Source: Novosphingobium sp. PhB57 (lineage in GTDB: Bacteria; Pseudomonadota; Alphaproteobacteria; Sphingomonadales; Sphingomonadaceae). Taken from it: DNA of 64,000 nt. The stretch is from contig NZ_SMBO01000009.1 in NCBI RefSeq assembly GCF_004342985.1, forward strand, positions 1-64,000, given 5' to 3'. Position numbers and translations under genes: made by a program. Below the pieces are notes generated by a model that saw only the letters and a list, made by a program, of their open reading frames with translations, was not told the origin of the DNA and searched no databases. Below, piece by piece: positions 1 through 8,942 of this stretch (its first letter is position 1; each line of letters starts with the position of its first letter).

Positions 1-1275
1 GCCATCAACGCGGGTGACTTCCCCGAATGGGAACTGGGCGTCCAGTTGTTCGACGATGCCTTTGCCGACAGCTTCGACTTCGACGTGCTCGACGCCACCA
101 AGCTCATCCCCGAGGAACTCGTGCCGATCCGCGTCGTCGGCCGCCTGGTGCTCGACCGGGTGGTGGACAACTTCTTCGCCGAGACCGAGCAAGTGGCCTT
201 CTGCACCCAGAACGTGCCCCCGGGGATCGATTTCTCGAACGACCCGCTGCTTCAGGGCCGCAATTTCTCCTACCTCGACACCCAGATCAAGCGGCTGGGC
301 GGACCCAACTTCACGCATATTCCGATCAACGCGCCCAAGTGCCCCATGGCTCATTTTCAGCAGGACGGGCACATGGCCATGCGCAATCCCAAGGGTCGGG
401 CGAATTACGAACCGAACAGCTGGGGCGCCGAGCAGGGCGGCCCGCGCGAGGATCCCGTGCGCGGTTTCACCAGCTATGCCGAGACGGCAGATGGCCCGAA
501 GCAGCGGGTGCGGTCGGAAACCTTCGCCGATCACTATAGCCAGGCACGGCAGTTCTTCGTGAGCCAGACGCCCGTCGAGCAGAAGCACATTGCCGATGCC
601 CTCGTGTTCGAGCTGTCGAAAGTGGAGCGCCCGGACATTCGCGCGCGTACCGCCTCCCACCTGATCCGCATCGATCCCGGGCTGGCGGGCACCGTGGCCG
701 ATGGGCTGGGCCTGCCGTTGCCCGATCCCGCGGTCGCGGCGCGCGAGCCGATCGCGAACCTTCCCGCTTCGGACAAGCTGAGCATCGTCAAGAACGGTCC
801 AGCGGACTTCAAGGGCCGCAAGCTGGGCATCCTCGTGAGTGACGGCGCCGACGCGGCGGTGCTCTCTGCCCTGCTCGAAGCGGTGGAGGCCGAGGGCGCC
901 GTCTATGAGGTGGTTGCACCCAAAGTCGGCGGCGTGACGCTGTCGGACGGGACCCGTCTGGCCGCCAAGCACAAGATCGACGGCGGCCCCTCGGTGCTGT
1001 TCGATGCCGTGGCTCTGGTGGTGTCCGGGGAGGGTGCGGGGCTGCTCGCGATGGATGCGGCGGCGAAGGATTTCGTCACTGACGCCTTCGCGCATTGCAA
1101 GTTCATCGGTTACACCGGCGCGGCGGAGGCGATCTTCGCCAAGGCCGGGATCGCCGGCGATCTCGACGAGGCCTGCCTGAAACTGGACGGTGCAAAGGAT
1201 GCCGGCGCCTTCCTCAAGGCCTGCCGCGCGCTGCGTCGCTGGCCGCGCGAAATGGCGGTCGATCTCGACGCGTAA
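1..1275 (+). CDS. katE: large-subunit (HPII-type) catalase, 5'-truncated by window edge
   Basis: Degrades hydrogen peroxide to water and oxygen with a heme cofactor in the cytoplasm. The reading frame is open from base 1 (A-I-N-A-G-D-F-P-E-W), so the N-terminal part lies outside the window and 424 residues are visible. The catalase core shows the proximal heme segment GRNFSYLDTQ followed by RLGGPNF and the IPINAPKCP stretch. From about residue 265 to the end there is a second domain resembling DJ-1/PfpI (class I amidotransferase-like; GRKLGILVSDGAD, then FIGYTGAAEA). This C-terminal domain separates large-subunit HPII-like catalases from small-subunit ones. The downstream YaaA gene is also peroxide-related. 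Confident family call; the start cannot be seen. Confidence 0.95.
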   Translation, partial: AINAGDFPEWELGVQLFDDAFADSFDFDVLDATKLIPEELVPIRVVGRLVLDRVVDNFFAETEQVAFCTQNVPPGIDFSNDPLLQGRNFSYLDTQIKRLGGPNFTHIPINAPKCPMAHFQQDGHMAMRNPKGRANYEPNSWGAEQGGPREDPVRGFTSYAETADGPKQRVRSETFADHYSQARQFFVSQTPVEQKHIADALVFELSKVERPDIRARTASHLIRIDPGLAGTVADGLGLPLPDPAVAAREPIANLPASDKLSIVKNGPADFKGRKLGILVSDGADAAVLSALLEAVEAEGAVYEVVAPKVGGVTLSDGTRLAAKHKIDGGPSVLFDAVALVVSGEGAGLLAMDAAAKDFVTDAFAHCKFIGYTGAAEAIFAKAGIAGDLDEACLKLDGAKDAGAFLKACRALRRWPREMAVDLDA

Positions 1276-1434
1276 CGGGCTGGCGCAAACGCCGGTTTTC
1301 GCCGCGGCCCGGTCTCGGTTTCCCTGTTTGGAACCGGGCCGGGCCGCTGGTCGTTTCTCAGCCTCGACGCCGTTCCCGTTTGCGGATTAGTGTCATCCGC
1401 GAGCGACCCCGACGATTACCGAAGGAATCCATTT

Positions 1435-1857
1435 ATGAGACGCATCCGCAACCTGTCCCTGCTGGCTTCCGCGCTTGTTCTGGTGCCTGTCAGCGTGCTG
1501 GCCCAACCGGAGCCCACTGCCGGCGCGCATCGTGAAAAGGTTGCAGGGCAGAGCGTGGCCGAGATGGGTCTGCCTCAGGGCGCCGAGGCGGGCGACGCAG
1601 AAGCGCGGCGCAAGGCACTGAACGAGCAGCAGGCGCAGGCGGCGCGGGCGCAAGTCGAGGACAACGTGGCGCGCGAACAGGCGCGTGAAGCCGCCATCGC
1701 CACGGAGACCGCGCGGCAGGACCGCGAGCAGGCGGCCTATGCCGAAGCCGTGCGCCAGCACGACGCGGCCGTGCAGGACTACCAGGCGGCCCGCACGACC
1801 TGGGAACGCGCCAATCCCGCCTGCAAGCGCAACGACCCGGTGAAGTGCCCCCGCTGA
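1435..1857 (+). CDS. small secreted helical protein, unknown function
   Basis: Product of 140 residues that I do not recognise. It begins with a clear Sec signal peptide (MRRIRNLSLLASALVLVPVSV, cleavage near LAQ-PE). The mature part is very rich in Ala, Gln, Glu and Arg from about residue 50 to 125 and should form one long helix or coiled coil. It ends in a short Cys-containing tail (NPACKRNDPVKCPR) whose two cysteines could form a disulfide. I chose ATG 1435 because it starts the signal peptide and has GAAGGA eight bases upstream; the frame is open further upstream but that extension looks non-coding. It lies between katE and yaaA on the same strand. Function is not inferable. Confidence 0.7.
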   Translation: MRRIRNLSLLASALVLVPVSVLAQPEPTAGAHREKVAGQSVAEMGLPQGAEAGDAEARRKALNEQQAQAARAQVEDNVAREQAREAAIATETARQDREQAAYAEAVRQHDAAVQDYQAARTTWERANPACKRNDPVKCPR

Positions 1858-1920
1858 CCGGGCTTCCGAGGCATGCGGGGCGGTTTGACGTGGTCGTCCG
1901 CCCCCGCTACCGCGCGATCG

Positions 1921-2673
1921 ATGATCGCTCTCCTGTCTCCCGCGAAAACGCTCGATTTCGAGCGCGCCCTGCCGCCCCTTGCCGTCACCACCCCGCATTT
2001 CGCAGAGGAGGCGGGCAGCCTGGCACGGTCTGCGGCGAACCTGACGCAGAAGCGGCTTTCCGAGCTGATGCACATCTCGCCGCGTCTCGCCAAGCTTAAC
2101 GCCGATCGCTTTCGCGACTTCGCGGAACTGCCCGAACGGCAGGCCCTCTTCGCTTTTGCCGGCGATGTCTACACCGGCTTCGAGGCGCATACCCTGGACG
2201 AGGCCGGGGTTGCCTTCGCGCAGGATCATGTTCGCATGCTTTCCGGCCTTTACGGACTCTTGCGCCCTCTCGACGCGATCCGGCCCTACCGACTGGAAAT
2301 GGGCACGCGCTGGGCGCCGCGCCACAAGAGCCTGACTGACTGGTGGGGCAATCGCATTGCCGGGTTCCTGCTGGAACAACTGGCGGAAGAGGGTTCGGAA
2401 ACCGTGCTCAACCTGGCCAGCCAGGAGTATTTCGCGGCCGTCTCCGGAAAGTTGCCGGGCGTCCGGGTGATCGAGGTGGAGTTCCGTGAGCCCGGCCCGA
2501 ACGGCCCGCGCTTCGTCAGCTTCAACGCCAAGCGCGCACGCGGCATGATGGCGCGCTGGCTTTGCGAACACCACGTCACCGAGATCGACGCCATGCGCGG
2601 CTTCGACAGCGACGGCTATCGCTTCGATGCCGCCGAGAGCGATGCCGACCGCTGGCGGTTCACCCGCTCGTGA
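1921..2673 (+). CDS. yaaA: peroxide stress protein YaaA (DUF328/UPF0246)
   Basis: Cytoplasmic protein of 250 residues, close to the roughly 258 usual for the family. YaaA limits intracellular iron during peroxide stress and binds DNA in E. coli. The N-terminus MIALLSPAKTLDFE is the family hallmark (E. coli type: ILISPAKTLD), which fixes the start at ATG 1921 rather than the upstream in-frame ATG at 1873. Further conserved stretches are YTGFEAHTL, RMLSGLYGLLRPLD, PYRLEMGT and the C-terminal KRARGMMARW. Its location after a catalase gene fits an oxidative stress role. The next gene begins inside its stop codon (GTGA), indicating translational coupling. Confidence 0.93.
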   Translation: MIALLSPAKTLDFERALPPLAVTTPHFAEEAGSLARSAANLTQKRLSELMHISPRLAKLNADRFRDFAELPERQALFAFAGDVYTGFEAHTLDEAGVAFAQDHVRMLSGLYGLLRPLDAIRPYRLEMGTRWAPRHKSLTDWWGNRIAGFLLEQLAEEGSETVLNLASQEYFAAVSGKLPGVRVIEVEFREPGPNGPRFVSFNAKRARGMMARWLCEHHVTEIDAMRGFDSDGYRFDAAESDADRWRFTRS

Positions 2674-3413
2674 GCGCCGCGGGCCGGTCTTCCGCCGTCG
2701 TCATCGGCGCATCCGGCGGGATCGGCGCCGCGTTCGAGGCGGCTCTGATCGAGGAAGGCGCTTACGAGGTCGTCCGTGGCTTCGCGCGATCGCGTACCGG
2801 AGCGGATCACCTCGACCTGCTGGACGAGGCCAGCATTGCCGCTGCCGCCGCCCGCGTGGCCGCAGGGCCGCCGCCGGGGCTGGTGATCGTGGCCACCGGG
2901 CTGCTCCACGAGGAGGACCACGGCCCGGAGAAGGCGCTGCGCGATCTCGATCCTGCATGGCTGGCACGGCTCTATGCGGTCAATGCCATCGGGCCAGCAC
3001 TGGTGGCGAAGCATTTCCTGCCGCTCATGCCCAAGTCGCGGACGGGACCGGGGGCGGGAACCGGCAGCGGGGCGCCATCGGTCTTCGCGGCGCTCTCGGC
3101 CCGGGTCGGTTCGATCAGCGACAACCGGCTGGGCGGCTGGCACGGCTATCGTGCGTCGAAAGCGGCGCTCAACATGCTGGTGCGCAATCTCGCCATCGAG
3201 GAACGGCGCCGCAGCGAGCGCACCATCGTGGTGGCGCTCCATCCCGGCACGGTCGACACGGCCCTGTCGCGCCCGTTCCAGGGCAATGTTCCGCCCGGCA
3301 GCCTGTTCGATGCCGAGCGCGCGGCGCTGCAGTTGCTGGACGTGATCGAGGAGCTGAAAGTGACTGACAGCGGCAAGCTCTTCGATTTCGAAGGCAAGGA
3401 AATCGCATTCTGA
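2670..3413 (+). CDS. SDR-family NAD(P)-dependent oxidoreductase
   Basis: Short-chain dehydrogenase/reductase of 247 residues. The Rossmann glycine motif is GASGGIG (residues about 12-18). An NxxG-like turn and the catalytic pair in YRASK follow, with the upstream serine in LSARVGSISDN; the C-terminal PGTVDTALSRPF loop is typical of the CsgA/C-factor-like SDR group. GTG 2670 is chosen because it overlaps the yaaA stop as GTGA and places the glycine motif at the usual distance from the N-terminus; upstream sequence in this frame is the shadow of yaaA. Substrate unknown. Probably co-transcribed with yaaA. Confidence 0.88.
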   Translation: MSAAGRSSAVVIGASGGIGAAFEAALIEEGAYEVVRGFARSRTGADHLDLLDEASIAAAAARVAAGPPPGLVIVATGLLHEEDHGPEKALRDLDPAWLARLYAVNAIGPALVAKHFLPLMPKSRTGPGAGTGSGAPSVFAALSARVGSISDNRLGGWHGYRASKAALNMLVRNLAIEERRRSERTIVVALHPGTVDTALSRPFQGNVPPGSLFDAERAALQLLDVIEELKVTDSGKLFDFEGKEIAF

Positions 3414-3466
3414 GGCAGGCCGGCCCAGGCTGAGGGGTCGGCAGGGATGGGGGCCGGACTTCGGGC

Positions 3467-3820
3467 CTAGTCGTCAGGTTGCCACAATTCTAGCGGGTTG
3501 CCTTCCGGATCATGGATGCGGGCGAAGCGGCCGACGCCCGGCATGTTCCATTCGGGATTGGTCGCCACGGCCACGCCCGAGGCCAGCAGCCGCGCGCAAA
3601 GCGCGTCGAGATCGTCCACCCGCAAGTTCAGCATCCACGCCTTTTCGGCCGCGAAATAGTCGCTATCGGCGGGGAAGGGTGCGAAAACACTTGGACCGGC
3701 CTGGGTATCCCAGGCGCCATGCGGCGATGCGCCGACGCCGAGATGTTCGGCATACCAATTCTTAAGCGCCTCCGGGTCCTTCGCCCGGAAGAAGAAGCCG
3801 CCGATACCCGTCACGCCCAT
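3467..3820 (-). CDS. VOC (glyoxalase/bleomycin-resistance fold) protein
   Basis: Single vicinal-oxygen-chelate domain of 117 residues. Visible features are the opening strand GIGGFFFRAKDPEALKNWY, the central LNLRVDDLDALCARL helix and the terminal DPEGNPLELWQPDD, which carries the Glu that is a metal ligand in many VOC enzymes. Start ATG 3820 was chosen because the fold begins immediately after it; a longer in-frame extension to 3919 is unrelated in sequence and runs into the divergent regulatory region. Substrate unknown (lactoylglutathione lyase-like or resistance-type). Transcribed divergently from the beta-galactosidase gene. Confidence 0.8.
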   Translation of the reverse strand: MGVTGIGGFFFRAKDPEALKNWYAEHLGVGASPHGAWDTQAGPSVFAPFPADSDYFAAEKAWMLNLRVDDLDALCARLLASGVAVATNPEWNMPGVGRFARIHDPEGNPLELWQPDD

Positions 3821-3930
3821 TCCCGTGCTCCCGATCCGAATGGCAGGGCCATACCACAGGCCGCGGCGCTCAGCGAATGCTTCCTCGGCAGAGGAAAGCC
3901 GCTGCACCCTGCCTTGCAATTCGCCTCACG

Positions 3931-3948
3931 AAGTATACGATATATCAA
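3931..3948. promoter_or_regulatory. putative GntR-type operator, site A (GTATACGATATATC)
   Basis: AT-rich island about 100 bp upstream of the beta-galactosidase start. It contains the 10-mer TATACGATAT (3934-3943), which recurs upstream of the GntR regulator (48244-48253) and of the GH127 gene (49143-49152). Such AT-rich identical words are very unlikely by chance in this GC-rich DNA. GTATAC cores are known in operators of FadR-subfamily GntR regulators of sugar-acid metabolism; assignment to the GntR protein in this window is inference. Confidence 0.5.
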
Positions 3949-4040
3949 ACGGCCGGCTCGATCCGGCTTTCACGGTTTCATTCCCGCGAGGGGCGTCCCG
4001 GCGCGGGGCGTCCCGATGGGAGTCGGCAAGGGGCGGATTG

Positions 4041-7000
4041 GTGCGACATTTCCTGAACAGCTGCGCGGTGGGCGGGCTCATGACCGGGCTCCTGCTGGCG
4101 CAAGCCGCCATGGCCCAGACCGCCACGACCCAGCCCGCCGCGGCGTCTCCGGCCGATCGTTCGGCCCCGGCAGAATGGGAACAGCCCCAGGTGGTCCGGC
4201 AAGGCGCCGAGCCCATGCGCACCACGTTCGACGGCTTCGAGACACGCGCCGGTGCCCTTTCGCGCGACGTGGCGAAATCGCGCTATCACTTGTCGCTGGA
4301 CGGGGACTGGAAGTTCCATCTCTCCCCCACGCCGGAAAGCCGCCCGGCCGAATTCTTCAAGCCCGATTTCGACGTGAGCGGCTGGGGCACCATGAAAGTG
4401 CCGGGCATTCTCCAGGCCGATGGGCACGGCCGCCCGGTCTTCGTCGGCAGCGGCTATCCCTTCCCGCGCGACCAGCCATGGATCGACCATCGCCTCAATG
4501 AAGTCGGCTCCTATCGCCGCGACTTCACGGTGCCTGCGAACTGGTCCGGCCGCCGCCTCTTGCTGACGGTGGGCGCGGCGGGCGCGGCCTATTACATCTG
4601 GGTCAACGGCCAGCGCGTCGGTTACTCCGAGGATTCAAAGCTCCCCGCCGAGTTCGACGTGACCCGCTATGCCCATGCCGGCAGCAACACCGTCGCCATC
4701 GAACTCTACCGCTTCGCCGATGGCAGCTATCTGGAAGACCAGGACTTCTGGCGCGTCAACGGGATCGAGCGGAGCGTGACGCTCTACGCGGCGCCGGCCA
4801 CGCATATCCGCGATCTCACGGTCGATGCCGGGCTGGAGAACGCCTATCGCGACGGCAAGCTGACCGTGAAAGTCGACCTGGCTGGCCAGTCCGAGGCGAT
4901 GCGCCTGCGCGCGACGCTGCTCGACGGCAAGCGGGAAGTGCTGACGCGCGGCGGCACGGTGCAAGGGGGCACGGTGTCCCTCGAGGCAGGCGTTCCCGCG
5001 GTGCGGACATGGTCGGCCGAGGACCCGCAGCTCTACAAATTGCTTGTCGAACTGCTCGACGCCGACGGCAAGCTGGTGGAGGCCACCAGCCGCCGCATCG
5101 GCTTCCGCACCGTGGAGATCGCCGGGGGCGAAGTGCGCGTGAACGGCAAGCGCGTGATGATCCGCGGCGTCAATCGCCACGAGCACGACCCGAAGACCTT
5201 CCACGTCGTCTCCGAGGAGACGATGCGCCGCGACATCGAACTGATGAAGGCGGCGAACGTCAATGCCGTGCGCACCTCGCACTACCCCAACGACCCGCGC
5301 TGGTACGACCTTGCCGACGAATATGGCCTCTACGTCATGGACGAGGCCAATATCGAGAGCCACGGCTACCTCAGCCTCTCGCAGGAACATGGCAACGATC
5401 CCAAGTACCTGCTGGGCAACGATCCCAAGTGGCAGGCCGCCCATCTCGACCGGGTGGAGCGCATGGTTCGGCGCGACCGCAACCACCCCTCGATCATCTT
5501 CTGGTCGCTGGGCAACGAGACCGGCATCGGCACCAATTTCGAAGCCGCCGCCAAGTGGGTGCGGGCGAACGATCCCAGCCGCCTGATCAACTTCCTCGGC
5601 TGGAGCATGAGCAACTGGCGCCACCCGGTGAACAGCTATGTCGACATCTTCGCGCCGATGTACGACGACGTGCCGAAGATGATCGACTACGCTCAGGACC
5701 CGGCGTTCACCCAGCCCCTGATCCTGTGCGAATATGCCCATTCGATGGGCAACAGCCTGGGCGATCTCCAGGGTTACTGGGATACGATGCGCCGCTACCC
5801 CAAGCTGCAGGGCGGCTTCATCTGGGACTGGGTGGACCAGACCATGGAGCTGAAGGACAAGGACGGGCGGACCTATTGGGGCCAGGGCCTGGACTACGAT
5901 CCCGATCCGAAGGACGCGGGCCTGCACGGCGACGACAGCCCGGTGGGCGACGGCGTGATCCAGTCCGACCGTACGCCCGATCCCGAATATTACGAACTCG
6001 CCAAGGTCCAGGCGCCCATTGCCTTCATCCACGATGCGGGCGGCTACCGCGTGGTCAATCGCCACGACCATATCGACCTTTCGCGCTTCACGCTCGACTG
6101 GACGGTCATGGAGAACGGCAAGGATGTCGCCAGCGGCGCTCTGGCGACGCCGGACGTGGCCGCGGGGGGATCGGCTGCGCTGGTGGTGCCGGTTCCGGCG
6201 GCCAGGGATGGCTCGGCGGAGCGCATCCTCGTGCTGCGTGCCCGCGCCAAGGCCGGCGCCGTGCCGACGCAGCCTGCCGGGCATGTGGTGGGCTGGGAGC
6301 AGTTCGCCTTGACCGCGCCGGCCGTCGTCGCGGCGGCGGCAGGCACGGTCGCGCCCAGTGAAACCGCATCTGCCATGCGCCTCGCCTCGGGCGATGCGGT
6401 GCTGGAGATCGACAAGGCGACCGGCCTCGTCACCCGCTACGCGCGCGGCGGCAAGCTGCTGCTTACGGGAGGAGCGCCCAATTTCTGGCGATCGCCCACT
6501 GACAACGATGTCGGCGCCGGCGTACCCAAGAGCCATGCCATGTGGCAGTATTTCTCTGAGCATCGCCGCGTCGAGGCGGTCGAGCGGGACGGCAATGCCG
6601 TAGTCGTGCGCCATGACATGGGTGTGGGCTCGGTGAAGACCGAAACGCGCTGGACCATGGCCGCCGACGGCTCGGTGGGGGTCACTGTCCATTTCGAGCC
6701 GCTGCGCGACACGCTGCCCGATCCGCTCCGCCTGGGCCTGGCTTTCGAGACGCCCGCCGTGCTCGACCAGGTTCGCTGGTTCGGCCGCGGTCCGCAGGAG
6801 ACTTACGCCGATCGCAAGACCGGCGGCCTCGTCGCCCAGTGGCAGGGCGCCCTGGCGGACCAGTTCCACGATTACGCAAGGCCGCAGGAATCGGGCAACA
6901 AGACCGACGTGCGCTGGATCGAACTGACAGGCGCCAGGACCGGACTTCGCGTCACCGGCGCGCAGCCGCTGTCGGTCAATGCGCTTGCTTTCCCTTATGC

Positions 7001-7205
7001 GGACCTCGCCATGAAGCCGCCCGGGCAGGCGCATAGCGCCGACATCCGCCCGCATGGCAACGGCAGCCTGCTGATCGATGCAGCGCAGGCGGGCGTGGGC
7101 GGGGACACCGGCTGGAACCTCGATGGCCGGGCGCACATGCCCTATCGCATCGCGCTGAAGCCGCTGACGTATGCGTTCACCATCGGCGCGCCGGGGCCCC
7201 GCTGA
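4041..7205 (+). CDS. exported beta-galactosidase, glycoside hydrolase family 2 (LacZ-like)
   Basis: Hydrolyses terminal beta-galactosides, probably in the periplasm. Length about 1,054 residues, as in LacZ. Signal peptide VRHFLNSCAVGGLMTGLLL with cleavage near AMAQ. Then sugar-binding jelly roll (about 70-260), immunoglobulin-like domain, TIM barrel with GVNRHEHDP, VRTSHYPNDPRW, DEANIESHG, the acid/base Glu in WSLGNETG and the nucleophile Glu in LCEYAHSMGN, then a C-terminal beta-sandwich (small chain) containing NFWRSPTDND and WFGRGPQETY. GTG 4041 is preceded by GGGCGGA and opens the signal peptide, so I prefer it to the longer frame from 3825. A signal peptide is unlike cytoplasmic E. coli LacZ and suggests periplasmic glycan degradation. 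Putative operator site A lies upstream and links it to the GntR/GH127 locus at 48-54 kb. Confidence 0.93.
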   Translation: MRHFLNSCAVGGLMTGLLLAQAAMAQTATTQPAAASPADRSAPAEWEQPQVVRQGAEPMRTTFDGFETRAGALSRDVAKSRYHLSLDGDWKFHLSPTPESRPAEFFKPDFDVSGWGTMKVPGILQADGHGRPVFVGSGYPFPRDQPWIDHRLNEVGSYRRDFTVPANWSGRRLLLTVGAAGAAYYIWVNGQRVGYSEDSKLPAEFDVTRYAHAGSNTVAIELYRFADGSYLEDQDFWRVNGIERSVTLYAAPATHIRDLTVDAGLENAYRDGKLTVKVDLAGQSEAMRLRATLLDGKREVLTRGGTVQGGTVSLEAGVPAVRTWSAEDPQLYKLLVELLDADGKLVEATSRRIGFRTVEIAGGEVRVNGKRVMIRGVNRHEHDPKTFHVVSEETMRRDIELMKAANVNAVRTSHYPNDPRWYDLADEYGLYVMDEANIESHGYLSLSQEHGNDPKYLLGNDPKWQAAHLDRVERMVRRDRNHPSIIFWSLGNETGIGTNFEAAAKWVRANDPSRLINFLGWSMSNWRHPVNSYVDIFAPMYDDVPKMIDYAQDPAFTQPLILCEYAHSMGNSLGDLQGYWDTMRRYPKLQGGFIWDWVDQTMELKDKDGRTYWGQGLDYDPDPKDAGLHGDDSPVGDGVIQSDRTPDPEYYELAKVQAPIAFIHDAGGYRVVNRHDHIDLSRFTLDWTVMENGKDVASGALATPDVAAGGSAALVVPVPAARDGSAERILVLRARAKAGAVPTQPAGHVVGWEQFALTAPAVVAAAAGTVAPSETASAMRLASGDAVLEIDKATGLVTRYARGGKLLLTGGAPNFWRSPTDNDVGAGVPKSHAMWQYFSEHRRVEAVERDGNAVVVRHDMGVGSVKTETRWTMAADGSVGVTVHFEPLRDTLPDPLRLGLAFETPAVLDQVRWFGRGPQETYADRKTGGLVAQWQGALADQFHDYARPQESGNKTDVRWIELTGARTGLRVTGAQPLSVNALAFPYADLAMKPPGQAHSADIRPHGNGSLLIDAAQAGVGGDTGWNLDGRAHMPYRIALKPLTYAFTIGAPGPR

Positions 7206-7267
7206 AGCGGCCGGCGGAACGCGCATGTGCCGTTTCGCAGGGCGCTTCGTTTCTTGGCGGCAGCGGC

Positions 7268-7288
7268 ATCCTGAACGTGTTTCAGGAT
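7268..7288. repeat. REP-like palindrome ATCCTGAA-CGTGT-TTCAGGAT
   Basis: Perfect 8-bp inverted repeat with a 5-base loop, in the gap between convergent genes (GH2 and DUF779). Palindromes of this CCTGAA...TTCAGG type are scattered through sphingomonad genomes between genes; that statement is from memory. It may also act as a hairpin terminator for either flanking gene, although no T-run follows. Confidence 0.55.
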
Positions 7289-7375
7289 CCCTTGGCGGGC
7301 CTGCTGCGGCGCGCGGGGTCTTGCGGGCGCTCTGGGTGACGTCGCAGTTGTCAGCGCAGCGGGCAGCGCCAGCCT

Positions 7376-7756
7376 TCAGGGCGAGCCCGAACCCTTGTCC
7401 AACTGCCGCAACTCGTCCTCGGTGAAGACGCGGCCGCGCGTCAGGAAGCGGCGTTCGCGGCCGTTGTCCAGGCTGAACATGCCGCCCCGGCCGGGGACGA
7501 CGTCCAGGATGAGCTGGGTATGCGCCCAGGCCATGCCTTGCGCCCGGCCGATGTAGACGGGCGCGCCGCTCACTTCGCCGAGCAGGATGTCGCCTTCGCC
7601 GATGCGGAACTCGCCTTGCGGGTAGCACATGGGGGAAGACCCGTCGCAGCAGCCGCCCGATTGGTGGAACAGCATCGGACCGTACTCGGCGGTCAGTTCC
7701 GCGACCAGTTCAAGTGCCGCCGGGGTGGCGGCGACCCGTTTTACCTCATTCGTCAC
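7376..7756 (-). CDS. DUF779 family protein
   Basis: Cytoplasmic protein of 126 residues matching DUF779. Conserved features are the cysteine-rich FHQSGGCCDGSSPMCY segment (about residues 30-45), GDILLG, and the C-terminal TQLILDVVPGRGGMFSLD and RRFLTRGRVF. DUF779 genes are typically found next to aldehyde and alcohol dehydrogenase genes, and here it is the last gene of an ALDH - ADH - DUF779 run on the minus strand. The clustered cysteines suggest metal binding or redox chemistry, but the function is unknown. The gap to the ADH stop is 57 bases. Confidence 0.88.
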   Translation of the reverse strand: MTNEVKRVAATPAALELVAELTAEYGPMLFHQSGGCCDGSSPMCYPQGEFRIGEGDILLGEVSGAPVYIGRAQGMAWAHTQLILDVVPGRGGMFSLDNGRERRFLTRGRVFTEDELRQLDKGSGSP

Positions 7757-7813
7757 CCCGGCGAACTCCTGTTCTCTTCGTTCGACCTTGCGTCTTTCCG
7801 CCTTGCCGCAGCC

Positions 7814-8845
7814 TCATCCGGCCATGTCGAGGACGACGCGCCCTTCGATCTGGCCCTTGTGCATGCGATCGAAGATGGTGTTGATGTCCTCGATCTTCGC
7901 GGTCTCGACCGTTGCCCTGACTTTGCCTTGCGCTGCGAAATCTATGGATTCCTGCAAGTCCAGCCGGGTGCCGACGATCGAGCCGCGCACGGTGATGCCA
8001 TTGAGCACCATGCCGAAGATATTGAGCGGGAAGTCGCCGGGTGGCAGGCCGTTGAGCGCCACGGTGCCGCCGCGTGCGGTCACGCCGATGGCCTGTTCGA
8101 AGGCTTTCTCGCTCACCGCCGTCACCAGCACGCCGTTGACCCCGCCGCCGGTCTCGCGCTTGATGATCGTGGCCGGATCCTCGTTGCGGGCATTGACCGT
8201 GATCGTCGCGCCCAGCCTGCGGGCAAGGTCCAGCTTGCCGTCGTCGATGTCGATCGCCGCGACGTTGAGGCCCATGGCAACGGCATATTGCACGGCCATG
8301 TGGCCCAGCCCGCCGATGCCGCTGATCGCCACGTAGTCGCCGGGCCTGGTGTCGGTCATCTTCAGGCCCTTGTAGACCGTGACGCCAGCGCAGAGCACCG
8401 GCGCGATCTCGGTGAAGCTGATATTGCCGGGCAGATGGCCGACATAGTTGGGATCGGCGACCACATAGTCCGCAAAGCCGCCGTTGACCGAGTAGCCGGT
8501 GTTGAGCTGGGTTTCGCAAAGGGTTTCCCATCCGCCCAGGCAATGCACGCAGTGGCCGCAGGCGGTGTAGAGCCAGGGCACGCCCACCCGGTCGCCCTCC
8601 TTCACATGAGTGACGCCCGCGCCGACCTGGCTGACGTAGCCTACGCCTTCGTGGCCCGGAATGAACGGCGGGTTGGGCTTCACCGGCCAGTCGCCCTCGG
8701 CGGCATGGAGGTCGGTGTGGCAGACGCCGGAGGCCTGGATGGCCACCTGGATCTGGCCGGGGCCGACTTCGGGAACCGGTACTTCGTCGATCGTCAGCGG
8801 TTTTCCGAATTCACGCACGACGGCAGCCTTCATGGTCTTGGCCAT
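7814..8845 (-). CDS. adhP: zinc-dependent alcohol dehydrogenase, AdhP type
   Basis: NAD-dependent oxidation of ethanol and other primary alcohols to aldehydes in the cytosol. Length 343 residues, standard for bacterial medium-chain ADHs. Catalytic zinc ligands are Cys in GVCHTDLHAAEGDWP and His/Glu in PGHEGVG. The structural zinc loop is ACGHCVHCLGGWETLC, and the Rossmann motif GIGGLGHMA is present. The start is supported by a purine-rich GAGAGGAGTG stretch upstream on the coding strand. It follows the aldehyde dehydrogenase gene by 97 bp, so alcohol and aldehyde oxidation are encoded together. Likely activated by the GAF-Fis regulator encoded upstream. Confidence 0.94.
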   Translation of the reverse strand: MAKTMKAAVVREFGKPLTIDEVPVPEVGPGQIQVAIQASGVCHTDLHAAEGDWPVKPNPPFIPGHEGVGYVSQVGAGVTHVKEGDRVGVPWLYTACGHCVHCLGGWETLCETQLNTGYSVNGGFADYVVADPNYVGHLPGNISFTEIAPVLCAGVTVYKGLKMTDTRPGDYVAISGIGGLGHMAVQYAVAMGLNVAAIDIDDGKLDLARRLGATITVNARNEDPATIIKRETGGGVNGVLVTAVSEKAFEQAIGVTARGGTVALNGLPPGDFPLNIFGMVLNGITVRGSIVGTRLDLQESIDFAAQGKVRATVETAKIEDINTIFDRMHKGQIEGRVVLDMAG

Positions 8846-8890
8846 TGGAACACTCCTCTCGGGGGATAGTCAGGTGGTCGGGTGTTGGGG

Positions 8891-8931
8891 GGCGCGCGCC
8901 GCGAGCGGGAGAGAGCGGGGCGGCGCGCGCC
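8891..8931. other. 12-bp GC hairpin between aldehyde and alcohol dehydrogenase genes
   Basis: GGCGCGCGCCGC at 8891-8902 pairs perfectly with GCGGCGCGCGCC at 8920-8931 across a 17-base loop. Each arm also contains the self-complementary GGCGCGCGCC. It lies in the 97-bp gap between two co-directional genes, so it may act as an mRNA stabiliser or partial terminator that changes the ALDH:ADH ratio. No T-run follows on either strand. Confidence 0.5.
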
Positions 8932-8942
8932 GGGGGTGAAGC

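Noticed and set aside
4635..7628. 997-codon open frame on the minus strand
   Set aside because: It is the antisense of the GH2 beta-galactosidase; composition is His/Arg/Ala-rich and typical of GC-rich antisense frames, with no family signature.
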